Origin: Bacteroidota bacterium
GTDB taxonomy: Bacteria; Bacteroidota; Bacteroidia; Bacteroidales; GCA-2711565
Reading direction: 5' to 3'
DNA: 64,000 bases
NCBI GenBank assembly: GCA_018816945.1
Contig: JAHIVC010000062.1
Coordinates: 25,785 to 89,784, forward strand
In this document: positions 56,066-63,832 of the stretch, piece after piece
How positions within the stretch are numbered: position 1 is the first letter of the stretch
Layout of the letters: each line of letters begins with the position of its first letter
Made by a program: the position numbers and the translations under genes
Notes under the pieces: model-generated
What the model saw: the letters and a program-made list of their open reading frames with translations, nothing else
Told to the model about the DNA's origin: nothing
Databases searched by the model: none

Positions 56066-56363
56066 AATCATTATTTCAACATTAATCCTTTTGGGCTCCT
56101 TTTTTATACTGGTTGCTGCCATCGGGATTTTACGCTTCAAAGATTTATACGGGCGTCTACATGCCACCACCAAAGCTACTTCATTCGGCATAATGCTTTT
56201 ACTCATTGGTGTAAGCCTGTATTTCAATGTATTTCAGGTTTACATGAAAGCGTTGCTCATTATACTCTTTGTTTATTTAACCGCGCCGCTCGCAGCCCAT
56301 TCAATTGCAAAATCTTTCTCCCCGAAAGGTGAAAAATCGGAAGACGCTATAGAAAACATATAG
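56058..56363 (+). CDS. mrpG: Mrp antiporter subunit G
   Basis: A 101-residue, three-span protein. IGILRFKDLYGRLHATTKATSFGIMLLLIG is the standard MnhG signature. LFVYLTAPLAAHSIAKSF follows, then a charged tail. It ends the seven-gene mrp operon; the downstream stress protein starts 70 nt later. Confidence 0.95.
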   Translation: MDKIIISTLILLGSFFILVAAIGILRFKDLYGRLHATTKATSFGIMLLLIGVSLYFNVFQVYMKALLIILFVYLTAPLAAHSIAKSFSPKGEKSEDAIENI

Positions 56364-56432
56364 TCCGCTTACGATAACGGGGAATAAATCATCGGTTTTT
56401 CATTATATTTATAAACGATTTAAAAAAATAAG

Positions 56433-57302
56433 ATGAAACTACTTGAAAAAATTTTAGTGCCAATTGATGTCAATACTGACTCAATAGAACAAATAAATGC
56501 CACAATAAAACTGGCAAATGCTTACAAATCGGAAATTACACTGATGTGTGTTGTTGGTGATACGGAATTAAAAGATAATATTAAAGATATTGTCGTAAAA
56601 TCGGTAACAGAATCATTAAATGAGATTAAAGAAGTTCTTATAAGCAATAAGGTAAAAGTACAAGAGCCGGAAATTGCTTTTGGTAAAATAGTTGACTTTA
56701 TTGTTCAGAAGGCAAATTCAGAGAAAGTCAACCTGATACTTATTGGTACAAAAGAAAAAAAGAAAAGGGAAAAATTTAAACTGGGTATAATTGCTGAACA
56801 AATTATCAGAGAATCTGATATACCTGTATGGTTGGTTAACGGGGAGAAAAAAACATTGTTTTCCAGTATTCTTTGCCCGGTTGATTTCTCAGAACCCTCA
56901 AAACGAGCTCTTACGAATGCTGTTTTATTGGCAAGGAAGTTTGATGCAAGTTTAAAAATTATTACTGTTTACGAACCTCTTGAATATGTTTCCAAAAGAA
57001 TTAATATTGATTTGGATGAAGAAAATGCAACCAGATTGCAACGGGTTAAAGATAAAATGAAAGCATTGATTAAAGACCTTGATTTGAAAGGGGTTAATCA
57101 TAAAATTGAAATAAAGTACGGTAAAGCGGATGAGAAAATTTTGGATACAATTAAAAAACAACATATCGACTTGCTGATAATGGGAACCAATGGACGAACA
57201 GGGTTAAGCCGGTTTTTTATGGGGAGTGTTACCGAGAAAGTTATTCGCGAAATGCCTTGCTCTTTCATTACAATAAAAAAAATTGATGTTATTCAACAAT
57301 AA
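56433..57302 (+). CDS. Universal stress protein, tandem two-domain, ATP-binding type
   Basis: A 289-residue cytosolic protein with two UspA domains (about 1-138 and 139-285). The second half keeps the nucleotide loop MGTNGRTGLSRFFMGSVTE, the G-x2-G-x9-G-S pattern of ATP-binding Usp proteins. The first half has a weaker loop (IGTKEKKKREKFKLG). It follows the mrp operon by 70 nt, with no terminator visible, and is the intact paralogue of the pseudogene at 49487. It pairs with the other stress protein to bracket the antiporter. Confidence 0.9.
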   Translation: MKLLEKILVPIDVNTDSIEQINATIKLANAYKSEITLMCVVGDTELKDNIKDIVVKSVTESLNEIKEVLISNKVKVQEPEIAFGKIVDFIVQKANSEKVNLILIGTKEKKKREKFKLGIIAEQIIRESDIPVWLVNGEKKTLFSSILCPVDFSEPSKRALTNAVLLARKFDASLKIITVYEPLEYVSKRINIDLDEENATRLQRVKDKMKALIKDLDLKGVNHKIEIKYGKADEKILDTIKKQHIDLLIMGTNGRTGLSRFFMGSVTEKVIREMPCSFITIKKIDVIQQ

Positions 57303-57331
57303 CTCGACTATAAAATAAAAGAAATATTTCG

Positions 57332-57439
57332 AAGCTATGGGACGGAAAAATTAAAGACGATACAAGAGGATATACCAATGATGAAATCACATTTCAATAC
57401 TTCATACAAACAAATGGTTCACCAGACTTTACAACATAG
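57332..57439 (+). pseudogene. Possible C-terminal fragment of a lost gene
   Basis: A 35-codon open stretch ending in TAG (…KLWDGKIKDDTRGYTNDEIT…) has protein-like composition but no usable start; an in-frame stop lies at 57311. It sits just upstream of the metallopeptidase gene. The parent is not recognised. Confidence 0.3.
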
Positions 57440-57457
57440 AATATTGTGGCAACAACA

Positions 57458-58009
57458 ATGATTGCACAACAAATTCACAATGGATTTTCGTATACGCTCA
57501 CTACCAAACTTGGAGATATTTTAAATTATGCTGAAGCTCAATATGGAAAGAGAGATTATTCATATACAATTTTAGGTATTGAATTTTATAATTTACCAAT
57601 TCCTCAAGTATGGTATCCCCAAAACTGTAAGCATTATGCAATACAACTTACTGCAAGATGTCTAATAGATTTTAATGAAGGAATTTATGAATTAGCACAC
57701 GAAGTCATTCATTGTTTAAGTCCAACGGCTGGACAATTTCCCGCAACTGTATTGGAAGAAGGTATTGCTACATATTTTGCTGTTGATTACACACAAAAAA
57801 ATGGACACGGGAATTTTAGCAACATTACTGACCAGAGGTATAAAAATGCCTACAATTTATTTTCTCAATTAATTGCCTTTGACATTGATATAATCAAAAA
57901 AGTTAGGCAGGTTCAACCAACAATCTCATTAATAGCACACTCAGAGATTATAGCAATAAACAATACTATACCTATTCAATTGGCGACTGACTTAACTCAA
58001 ATATTTTGA
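57458..58009 (+). CDS. Putative zinc metallopeptidase-like protein
   Basis: A 183-residue protein, taking the ATG at 57458 over a GTG at 57446. It contains HEVIH (in ELAHEVIHCLSP) and, 22 residues after the second histidine, EEG in LEEGIATYF. This is the gluzincin-like HExxH...E layout of small zinc peptidases. No signal peptide is evident, the N-terminus (MIAQQIHNGFSYT) looks odd, and a possible fragment of another gene lies immediately upstream. It may be a 5'-truncated or rearranged gene. No family is recognised. Confidence 0.55.
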   Translation: MIAQQIHNGFSYTLTTKLGDILNYAEAQYGKRDYSYTILGIEFYNLPIPQVWYPQNCKHYAIQLTARCLIDFNEGIYELAHEVIHCLSPTAGQFPATVLEEGIATYFAVDYTQKNGHGNFSNITDQRYKNAYNLFSQLIAFDIDIIKKVRQVQPTISLIAHSEIIAINNTIPIQLATDLTQIF

Positions 58010-58058
58010 CAAAAACACCTATACATAATATTGACGGACGAAGAAGAGCAGCCGATAA

Positions 58059-58190
58059 TCGAGTAGGATGCCCCACCAGCGTTAGCTGATGGGGAGAACC
58101 TCTCACAATACTGTATCCCAAAGTTTTGGGAGGTCTCGCCAGCCTGACCGACCGGGCAGGTATACAGCGGTTCGTTAAGTTGTGAGGAAA
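58059..58190. repeat. Structured repeat, copy A (with inserted palindromes)
   Basis: Shares TCGAGTAG...GCCCCACCAGCGTTAGCTGATGGGG and the flanks ACTGTA and TATACAGCGGTT with copy C at 63861. The loop between those flanks is replaced by TCCCAAAGTTTTGGGA (58116-58131), the common GGTCTCG, and a second inverted repeat ending CCGGGCAGG. No gene is present in 58010-58559. Further palindromes at 58226-58267 and the right direct repeat fill the rest, up to the ATPase leader. Confidence 0.75.
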
Positions 58191-58267
58191 TTGATATACT
58201 AAAGACGTTACTGCTGCGCATAAAGGACTTTCGGTCCGAATGCCCACCTGAACGAATTCATTCGGGC

Positions 58268-58406
58268 AGGGATGTTCATCCGGGCGGGTTAACATCTGGG
58301 AAAATTATACTTGCTGTATAGCGGTTATTTAGAGTTTATTTGTATTTATATACTTTTTCAACTGTTTAGAACAAGTGTGTGCTGCTGCTTATTCAGGGCA
58401 CACACA
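58268..58406 (+). repeat. 139-bp direct repeat, right copy
   Basis: Gapless alignment to 49084-49222 (23 mismatches by hand count). It ends in GTGTGC...GCACAC, a hairpin. It lies between structured repeat A and the P-type ATPase promoter. Confidence 0.8.
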
Positions 58407-58479
58407 GGATTTTATTCATCATTTCCACTTCCAATTTAATTTACTTTCAATCAACTTACTAAATTTTATCCTTTCTGAT

Positions 58480-58487
58480 TATATTTG
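58480..58487 (+). promoter_or_regulatory. Possible -7 element of the P-type ATPase gene
   Basis: TATATTTG fits TAnnTTTG, 72 nt before the ATG, followed by GCAC as at other promoters here. A clear TTG at -33 is missing. Confidence 0.4.
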
Positions 58488-58559
58488 CACTGAAACGATG
58501 ATTAAAACACTAGATCGTTGGCAGCCATGAAAAAAACGCAATAATAAGGATTTTTTTAA

Positions 58560-61304
58560 ATGAAAAAAAAAAACGAGGAAGTCGGACAATGGCACGCCAT
58601 TGAATTTAGTCATGTTATTGACAATATGGAGAGCTCCATCAATGGCCTTAAATCAGTTGAAGCAAAAAACAGGCTTTTAAAGTATGGACTGAACCAAATA
58701 AAAAGAAAGAATAAGGACGGCGCAATAAAGCTCCTATGGCGACAAATCAACAACCCGTTAATTTGGGTACTGATAGGTTCAAGTACATTGGCTACTGTAT
58801 TGGGAAAAATTACAGATGGCTTGGTAGTCCTTTCTGTTGTTGTCGTAAACACTATCATAGGATTTATACAGGAGTTTAAGGCGGGCAAAGCCATTGAAGC
58901 ATTAAGCGATTTGGTGCCAGAAAATACAACTGTTATGCGCGATGGACAACTCGTTACCATAACTGTATCGGAAATTGTGCCCGGCGACATTGTTCAGTTG
59001 GCTGCTGGCGACCGTGTTCCTGCCGACATGAGGCTTATCCAACAAAAAAACTTTCAAGTCGAAGAAGCTGCGTTAACCGGCGAATCTGTTCCTTCGCAAA
59101 AAATAGTGGATGCTGTCAATAGAGATGCCGTTATTGGCGATAGAAAATGTATGGTTTTCAGCGGTACATTGGTAGTTTCAGGTACTGCTACAGCTATTGT
59201 AGTTGCTACAGGTATGAATACCGAACTCGGTAAAATATCAGATATGCTTAGCGAAACAATAGATCTGGAAACTCCCCTCACAAAGAAACTTGCAGTAATA
59301 GGTAAATATTTAACTGTCGGAATTTTAGCTATAACAATTGTAATAATGTTTGTTGGCACTTTCCGGGCTTTGGAGCAAGGTTTTTTGTTATACACTGCCC
59401 TAAAAGACAGCTTAATATTTGCCATTGCACTTGCAGTAGGGGCAATCCCTGAAGGTCTTCCGGCTGTGGTTACAATTGCGCTTGCTATTGGCGTTCAACG
59501 TATGGCAAAACGAAAAGCCATTATTCGAAAGCTCCCTGCTGTTGAAACATTGGGGAGTACAACGGTTATTTGTTCCGATAAAACAGGCACACTTACCCGC
59601 AACGAAATGACCGTTAATGAACTTTGGAACTATCAAAATAGCATTCAATTATCAGGCGTTGGCTATCATTTATCGGGTTCATTTATGCTTAATGGAGTTG
59701 AATTGACCACTTTGCCTGAAGAAATAAAAGTTTTACTAAAAAATGCTGTGTTATGCAGCGATGCTAATATCATTTACGAAGGCAAAGAATATAGCATTTC
59801 GGGCGACCCAACTGAAGTCGCCTTGGTAGTAGCGGCAGCAAAAGCAGGTATTGATACAGATGATTTACGACAAGCGCATCAACGAAAAGATGTTATTCCT
59901 TTTGACTCTGAGCTGCAATATATGGCTACGCTTAATGACCATGTAATAATTAAAGGTGCACCCGAAGTTATACTAAAACGTTGCTACGAGCATATCGGCG
60001 GTTATTCCTTAGATTCTCAACAAATTATCTCTCAAATTGAACACTTAGGTTCTAAAGGAATGCGAGTTTTGGCAATTGCTCAAAAAGATTGGACTAAAAT
60101 TAATAGCCACGAATTAACTCCCGACGATGTCGTGGATGGGTTTCAATTTGTTGGCCTTATTGGTATGATTGACCCTCCTCGCCCGGAAGCAATCGAAGCT
60201 GTTAATGCATGCCATAATGCTGGCATTACAGTAAAAATGATAACCGGCGACCATCATGCTACTGCCCGTTCCATTGGCATGGAATTAGGACTATCGCTAG
60301 ATGGCAAAGTTGTTACGGGTGTTCAACTATCGAAAATGGACGATACCGCATTAGACGAAACCATTCGAAGCACAAACATTTTCGCCCGTGTAGCTCCCGA
60401 ACATAAACTTCGTTTAGTAAAAGCATTGCAAAAAAACAATGAAATTGTAGCCATGACCGGTGATGGGGTGAATGATGCACCATCGTTAAAACAGGCAAAT
60501 ATTGGCGTTGCCATGGGTATTACAGGTACATCGGTTTCAAAAGAATCGGCTGACATTGTACTTGCCGACGACAATTTCTCAAGTATCGGCGCTGCCGTTG
60601 AGGAAGGCCGAAGGGTTTACGACAATTTACTTAAATCGCTCGCATTTTTACTTCCCACCAATTTGGGTTTGGCTCTTATTCTTATTTATAGCATCATGTT
60701 CTTTCCATTTAGTCCGATTACAAACGAACTATTGCTACCAATGTTGCCAACTCAATTATTGTGGATAAACTTAGTTGCTGCAATAGCTTTGGCCTTGCCA
60801 CTGGCATTTGAAGTAAAAGAACCTAATGTAATGAGCCGTCCTCCACGAAAACCTCAAGAACCTCTTTTTAACAGGTTCGTAACATTCCGGGTATTTTTCG
60901 TTTCTGTTTTAATGACTACAGGCACCATCATGCTGTTTAATTGGGGATATTTCAATTCGCTGAAAGAGGGAGTGGCTCAGGTAGATGCATTGGCAAAATC
61001 GCAAACCATTGCTGTTACTTTTGTCATCATGTTTCAAATATTCTATTTAATCAATTGCAGGTCACTTAACGATTCTGTCTCGAAAATTGGTTTCTTCAGT
61101 AACAAAATCATCTTCTGGGGAATTGCCACAATTCTCATTTTGCAAGCACTGTTTATTTACACACCCTTTATGCAAAAAGTATTTGGAACTGCATCACTCG
61201 ATTTAAGAGGTATAGTAATCTCTTTGGTTGCCGGTTCAATAATATTCCCGATTATTGGTATAGAAAAATGGATAGTTAGGAGACTATCTGAAAATAAGAT
61301 ATAG
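58560..61304 (+). CDS. P2-type cation-transporting ATPase
   Basis: A 914-residue ion pump of the inner membrane. It has an N-terminal cation ATPase domain (HAIEFSHVIDNMESSINGL), the actuator TGES (in AALTGESVPS), the TM4 motif AIPEGLPAVVTIA, the phosphorylation site CSDKTGTLT (D340), the nucleotide domain (KGAPEVIL) and the hinge TGDGVNDAPSLKQANIGVAMG. TM6 reads WINLVAAIALALPLAFE instead of the NLVTDGLPA of Ca2+ pumps, so the ion-binding aspartate is absent. This matches the bacterial group that includes Na+-ATPases such as Exiguobacterium Mna. A role in Na+ or other cation export fits the adjacent Mrp antiporter, but the ion is not proven. Confidence 0.92.
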   Translation: MKKKNEEVGQWHAIEFSHVIDNMESSINGLKSVEAKNRLLKYGLNQIKRKNKDGAIKLLWRQINNPLIWVLIGSSTLATVLGKITDGLVVLSVVVVNTIIGFIQEFKAGKAIEALSDLVPENTTVMRDGQLVTITVSEIVPGDIVQLAAGDRVPADMRLIQQKNFQVEEAALTGESVPSQKIVDAVNRDAVIGDRKCMVFSGTLVVSGTATAIVVATGMNTELGKISDMLSETIDLETPLTKKLAVIGKYLTVGILAITIVIMFVGTFRALEQGFLLYTALKDSLIFAIALAVGAIPEGLPAVVTIALAIGVQRMAKRKAIIRKLPAVETLGSTTVICSDKTGTLTRNEMTVNELWNYQNSIQLSGVGYHLSGSFMLNGVELTTLPEEIKVLLKNAVLCSDANIIYEGKEYSISGDPTEVALVVAAAKAGIDTDDLRQAHQRKDVIPFDSELQYMATLNDHVIIKGAPEVILKRCYEHIGGYSLDSQQIISQIEHLGSKGMRVLAIAQKDWTKINSHELTPDDVVDGFQFVGLIGMIDPPRPEAIEAVNACHNAGITVKMITGDHHATARSIGMELGLSLDGKVVTGVQLSKMDDTALDETIRSTNIFARVAPEHKLRLVKALQKNNEIVAMTGDGVNDAPSLKQANIGVAMGITGTSVSKESADIVLADDNFSSIGAAVEEGRRVYDNLLKSLAFLLPTNLGLALILIYSIMFFPFSPITNELLLPMLPTQLLWINLVAAIALALPLAFEVKEPNVMSRPPRKPQEPLFNRFVTFRVFFVSVLMTTGTIMLFNWGYFNSLKEGVAQVDALAKSQTIAVTFVIMFQIFYLINCRSLNDSVSKIGFFSNKIIFWGIATILILQALFIYTPFMQKVFGTASLDLRGIVISLVAGSIIFPIIGIEKWIVRRLSENKI

Positions 61305-61716
61305 TACAGATAATCATATTTTTATGTTCTAATTGAAATAGAATATGACAGAACACCAAATTTTGTAATATTCTTAGTGTATCCATTGTCTAATTGTGCC
61401 TTTGTGGCTAATTTTTTTCTGCCTCGAAGGTACTATTGCACCAAAAAGCTTAAAAAATCAGACAGTCTCTTATAATCATGAATTCAAAATCATGATAATT
61501 ATAAGGGTATAATTGAAAGCTTAAAATCATATTCTGCAAGATGCAATCAGCATATTCAAAAGCAGTATAAAAATTCAAGAGCTCATTGTTTATAACGTTT
61601 TGATTTCATAAAGGATTTCAAACGTTTTGATTAAAAGATGTATATTATTTTATTTGATTCGACAGGATGGACAAATATGATAAACGAGATAAAAAAACAA
61701 TAATCATTGCTGCCAA
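61305..61716. other. Gene-free spacer with one hairpin and a short direct repeat
   Basis: No open frame with coding character is seen. A bulged inverted repeat spans 61469-61505 (CTTATAATCATGA with TCATGATAATTATAAG). The 12-mer AACGTTTTGATT occurs at 61594-61605 and again at 61621-61632. Neither is tied to a known element. Confidence 0.5.
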
Positions 61717-61904
61717 TCGAGTAGCCCGCCCCATCAGCCAACACTGACAGGGAGAGGCTCTCACCTGCCTGCGCAGGCAGGTACCACCGTATCCCGAAGT
61801 TTCGGGAGGTTTCGCCCGACTGAACCGGTCGGGCAGGTATACAGCGGTTTCCCGATACATCGGGATGGGGCAATTTTCTCGTAATAAGTAAGCATAGCCT
61901 CATA
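61717..61904. repeat. Structured repeat, copy B (four inserted palindromes)
   Basis: Aligned to copy C it keeps TCGAGTAG, GCCCCA...TGGGGC, TATACAGCGGTT and the tail CGTAATAAGTAAGCATAGCCTC. Four palindromes interrupt it: CCTGCCTGCGCAGGCAGG (61764-61781), TCCCGAAGTTTCGGGA (61792-61807), CCCGAC...GTCGGG (61815-61833) and TCCCGATACATCGGGA (61850-61865). It separates the ATPase and pruA genes. Confidence 0.75.
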
Positions 61905-61982
61905 AAAGAAAAGTATCCATACCTCCATCATTTCGATGATAAATTTTTAATTGTTTTTTCCCGAAAGCTACTTTAAAATATA

Positions 61983-61990
61983 TAATTTTG
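61983..61990 (+). promoter_or_regulatory. Possible -7 element of pruA
   Basis: TAATTTTG fits TAnnTTTG and is followed by C, 61 nt before the ATG. No TTG is seen at the right spacing. Confidence 0.4.
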
Positions 61991-62050
61991 CATACGTTAT
62001 GCTTTTCATTACATAACGCACAATTTATTTACAAATAAAAAGTCATTAAG

Positions 62051-63688
62051 ATGAACAACGCAATTTTTGATTTTAAAGAACCAAAAAACGAACCGATTTA
62101 CACATATTTGCAAGGAAGTCCGGAACGAGAACTTCTTTTAAAAGAACTGGATAAACAAAGTAATCAGGAAATAGAAATCCCATTGATTATTGGCGGAAAG
62201 GAAATATTTACAGGGAATACAGAAAACGTTGTATCTCCGCATAAGCACCAACATATAATTGCAAAATATCACAAAGCAAGGCCGGAAGATGTTAAGGCTG
62301 CCATTGAAGCAGCGCTTAATGCTAAAACAGAATGGATGGAAACTTCCTGGGTGGAACGTGCTTCGATAATGCTGAAAGCAGCCGAATTGATTTCGAAAAA
62401 ATACCGTTACGTTTTAAATGCGGCTGCCATGCTTGGCCAGGGGAAAAATGCTTATCAGGCGGAAATTGATGCAGCCTGCGAAACCATCGATTTTTTGAGG
62501 TTTAACGTACATTTTGTTTCGCAGATATTCGAGAATCAACCGACCATTGGCCTTGATAATATCAACCGACTTGAATACCGTCCGCTCGAAGGATTTGTTT
62601 TCACCATTTCTCCTTTCAATTTTACCGCAATTGCGGCTAATTTAAATACATCGGTTGCTCTGATGGGAAATACAACGGTTTGGAAGCCTGCTACCACTTC
62701 ATTACTATCAAGTTATTATTTAATGAAGATTTATAAAGAGGCCGGAATACCGGATGGGGTCATTAATTTTATTCCGGGTTCGGGAGCCATGATTGGCGAC
62801 CTTGTATTAAAACACCGTGATTTGGCAGGCATCCATTTTACAGGTTCTACCGGTACTTTTAATGGACTTTGGAAAACGGTAGGGCAAAACCTTGAACTTT
62901 ACAAATCGTACCCCAGATTGGTAGGCGAAACCGGTGGTAAAGACTTTATTTTTGCCCATAATTCAGCCTATCCGGAACAACTGGCTACAGCCATCGTGAG
63001 TGGTGCTTTTGAATATCAGGGACAAAAATGCTCGGCAGCTTCCAGAACCTATATTCCAAAATCCATTTGGGTGGAAACCAAAAAATTCATTCTGGAAAAA
63101 GTTTCAAAAATAAAACTCGGGGATGTTTCCGATCTGAATAATTTCATGAATGCCGTAATTGATGAAAAGTCTTACGAAAATATCATGGGTTATATCAATG
63201 ATGCAAAAAAAGCACCCGATGCTAAAATATTGTTTGGTGGAAAGGGCGACAAAAGTGTTGGTTATTTCATTGAACCGACCATTATCGAAACTACCAATCC
63301 AAATTTTAAAACCATGCAGGAAGAAATTTTTGGGCCAGTAATGACTATTTTTATTTACGAAGATGATCAGTTTGAGCAAACTTTAAAAATTTGTGATGAA
63401 ACTTCACCTTATGCGCTTACGGGTTCTATATTCTCAAATGATAAGTACGCTACGATTAAAGCATGCAGAATCCTTCGTTACGCAGCCGGAAATTTTTATT
63501 ATAACGACAAACCCAGTGGTGCGGTGGTAGGATTACAACCCTTTGGCGGGGCCCGTGCTTCAGGCACAAATGATAAAGCAGGAAGCTATTTAAACTTACT
63601 TCGTTGGACAAGTCCCAGAACTGTAAAAGAAACCCTTTTGCCACCAACTGATATTGAGTATAAATACATGAAAGGATTCCGGTTTTAA
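62051..63688 (+). CDS. pruA: L-glutamate gamma-semialdehyde (delta-1-pyrroline-5-carboxylate) dehydrogenase
   Basis: A 545-residue aldehyde dehydrogenase that oxidises the proline-catabolism intermediate glutamate semialdehyde to glutamate with NAD+. The catalytic cysteine is C327 in YQGQKCSAASRTYIP, the general base is E293 in VGETGGKDF, and the cofactor region reads FTISPFNFTAIAANLNTSVALMGNTTVWKPA. It lacks a proline dehydrogenase domain, so it is the stand-alone form; no putA/prodh gene is in the window. Length is normal (530-560). It is set between repeat copies B and C, and its stop codon abuts a panE-like fragment. Confidence 0.95.
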   Translation: MNNAIFDFKEPKNEPIYTYLQGSPERELLLKELDKQSNQEIEIPLIIGGKEIFTGNTENVVSPHKHQHIIAKYHKARPEDVKAAIEAALNAKTEWMETSWVERASIMLKAAELISKKYRYVLNAAAMLGQGKNAYQAEIDAACETIDFLRFNVHFVSQIFENQPTIGLDNINRLEYRPLEGFVFTISPFNFTAIAANLNTSVALMGNTTVWKPATTSLLSSYYLMKIYKEAGIPDGVINFIPGSGAMIGDLVLKHRDLAGIHFTGSTGTFNGLWKTVGQNLELYKSYPRLVGETGGKDFIFAHNSAYPEQLATAIVSGAFEYQGQKCSAASRTYIPKSIWVETKKFILEKVSKIKLGDVSDLNNFMNAVIDEKSYENIMGYINDAKKAPDAKILFGGKGDKSVGYFIEPTIIETTNPNFKTMQEEIFGPVMTIFIYEDDQFEQTLKICDETSPYALTGSIFSNDKYATIKACRILRYAAGNFYYNDKPSGAVVGLQPFGGARASGTNDKAGSYLNLLRWTSPRTVKETLLPPTDIEYKYMKGFRF

Positions 63689-63764
63689 AGAAAATTTTTG
63701 ACAAATCAGGAATAAAATCAAGTATAGCCGATGACATCCATGCCGAACTTTGGAAAAAATTTAT
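63684..63764 (+). pseudogene. panE-like gene fragment
   Basis: Twenty-seven codons (LKKIFDKSGIKSSIADDIHA, then ELWKKFI) match panE residues about 162-188 at 47902-47982. The frame is intact; differences are mostly third-base changes plus E to K and R to K. The ends are abrupt: it begins within the last bases of pruA and stops at 63764. It is a remnant of a diverged panE homologue, not a functional gene. Confidence 0.8.
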
Positions 63765-63832
63765 ACACCCTCGCACCTTGTTTATATCCAAAAGATTTGC
63801 ATATTTGAAATATTTATACATACTGCGAATGG

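Noticed and set aside
57972..58295. 107-residue minus-strand ORF sharing a peptide (HQLTLVG) with one at 63456-63908
   Set aside because: The shared peptide comes from translating the structured repeat copies A and C; the rest has no protein character, and the longer one also covers antisense pruA and panE-fragment sequence.
58560..61304. Assignment as a standard Ca2+-ATPase
   Set aside because: The TM6 aspartate motif NLVTDGLPA is replaced by NLVAAIALALP, so the calcium label is not supported.
61631..61903. 90-residue minus-strand ORF
   Set aside because: It is a translation of repeat copy B and its palindromes.
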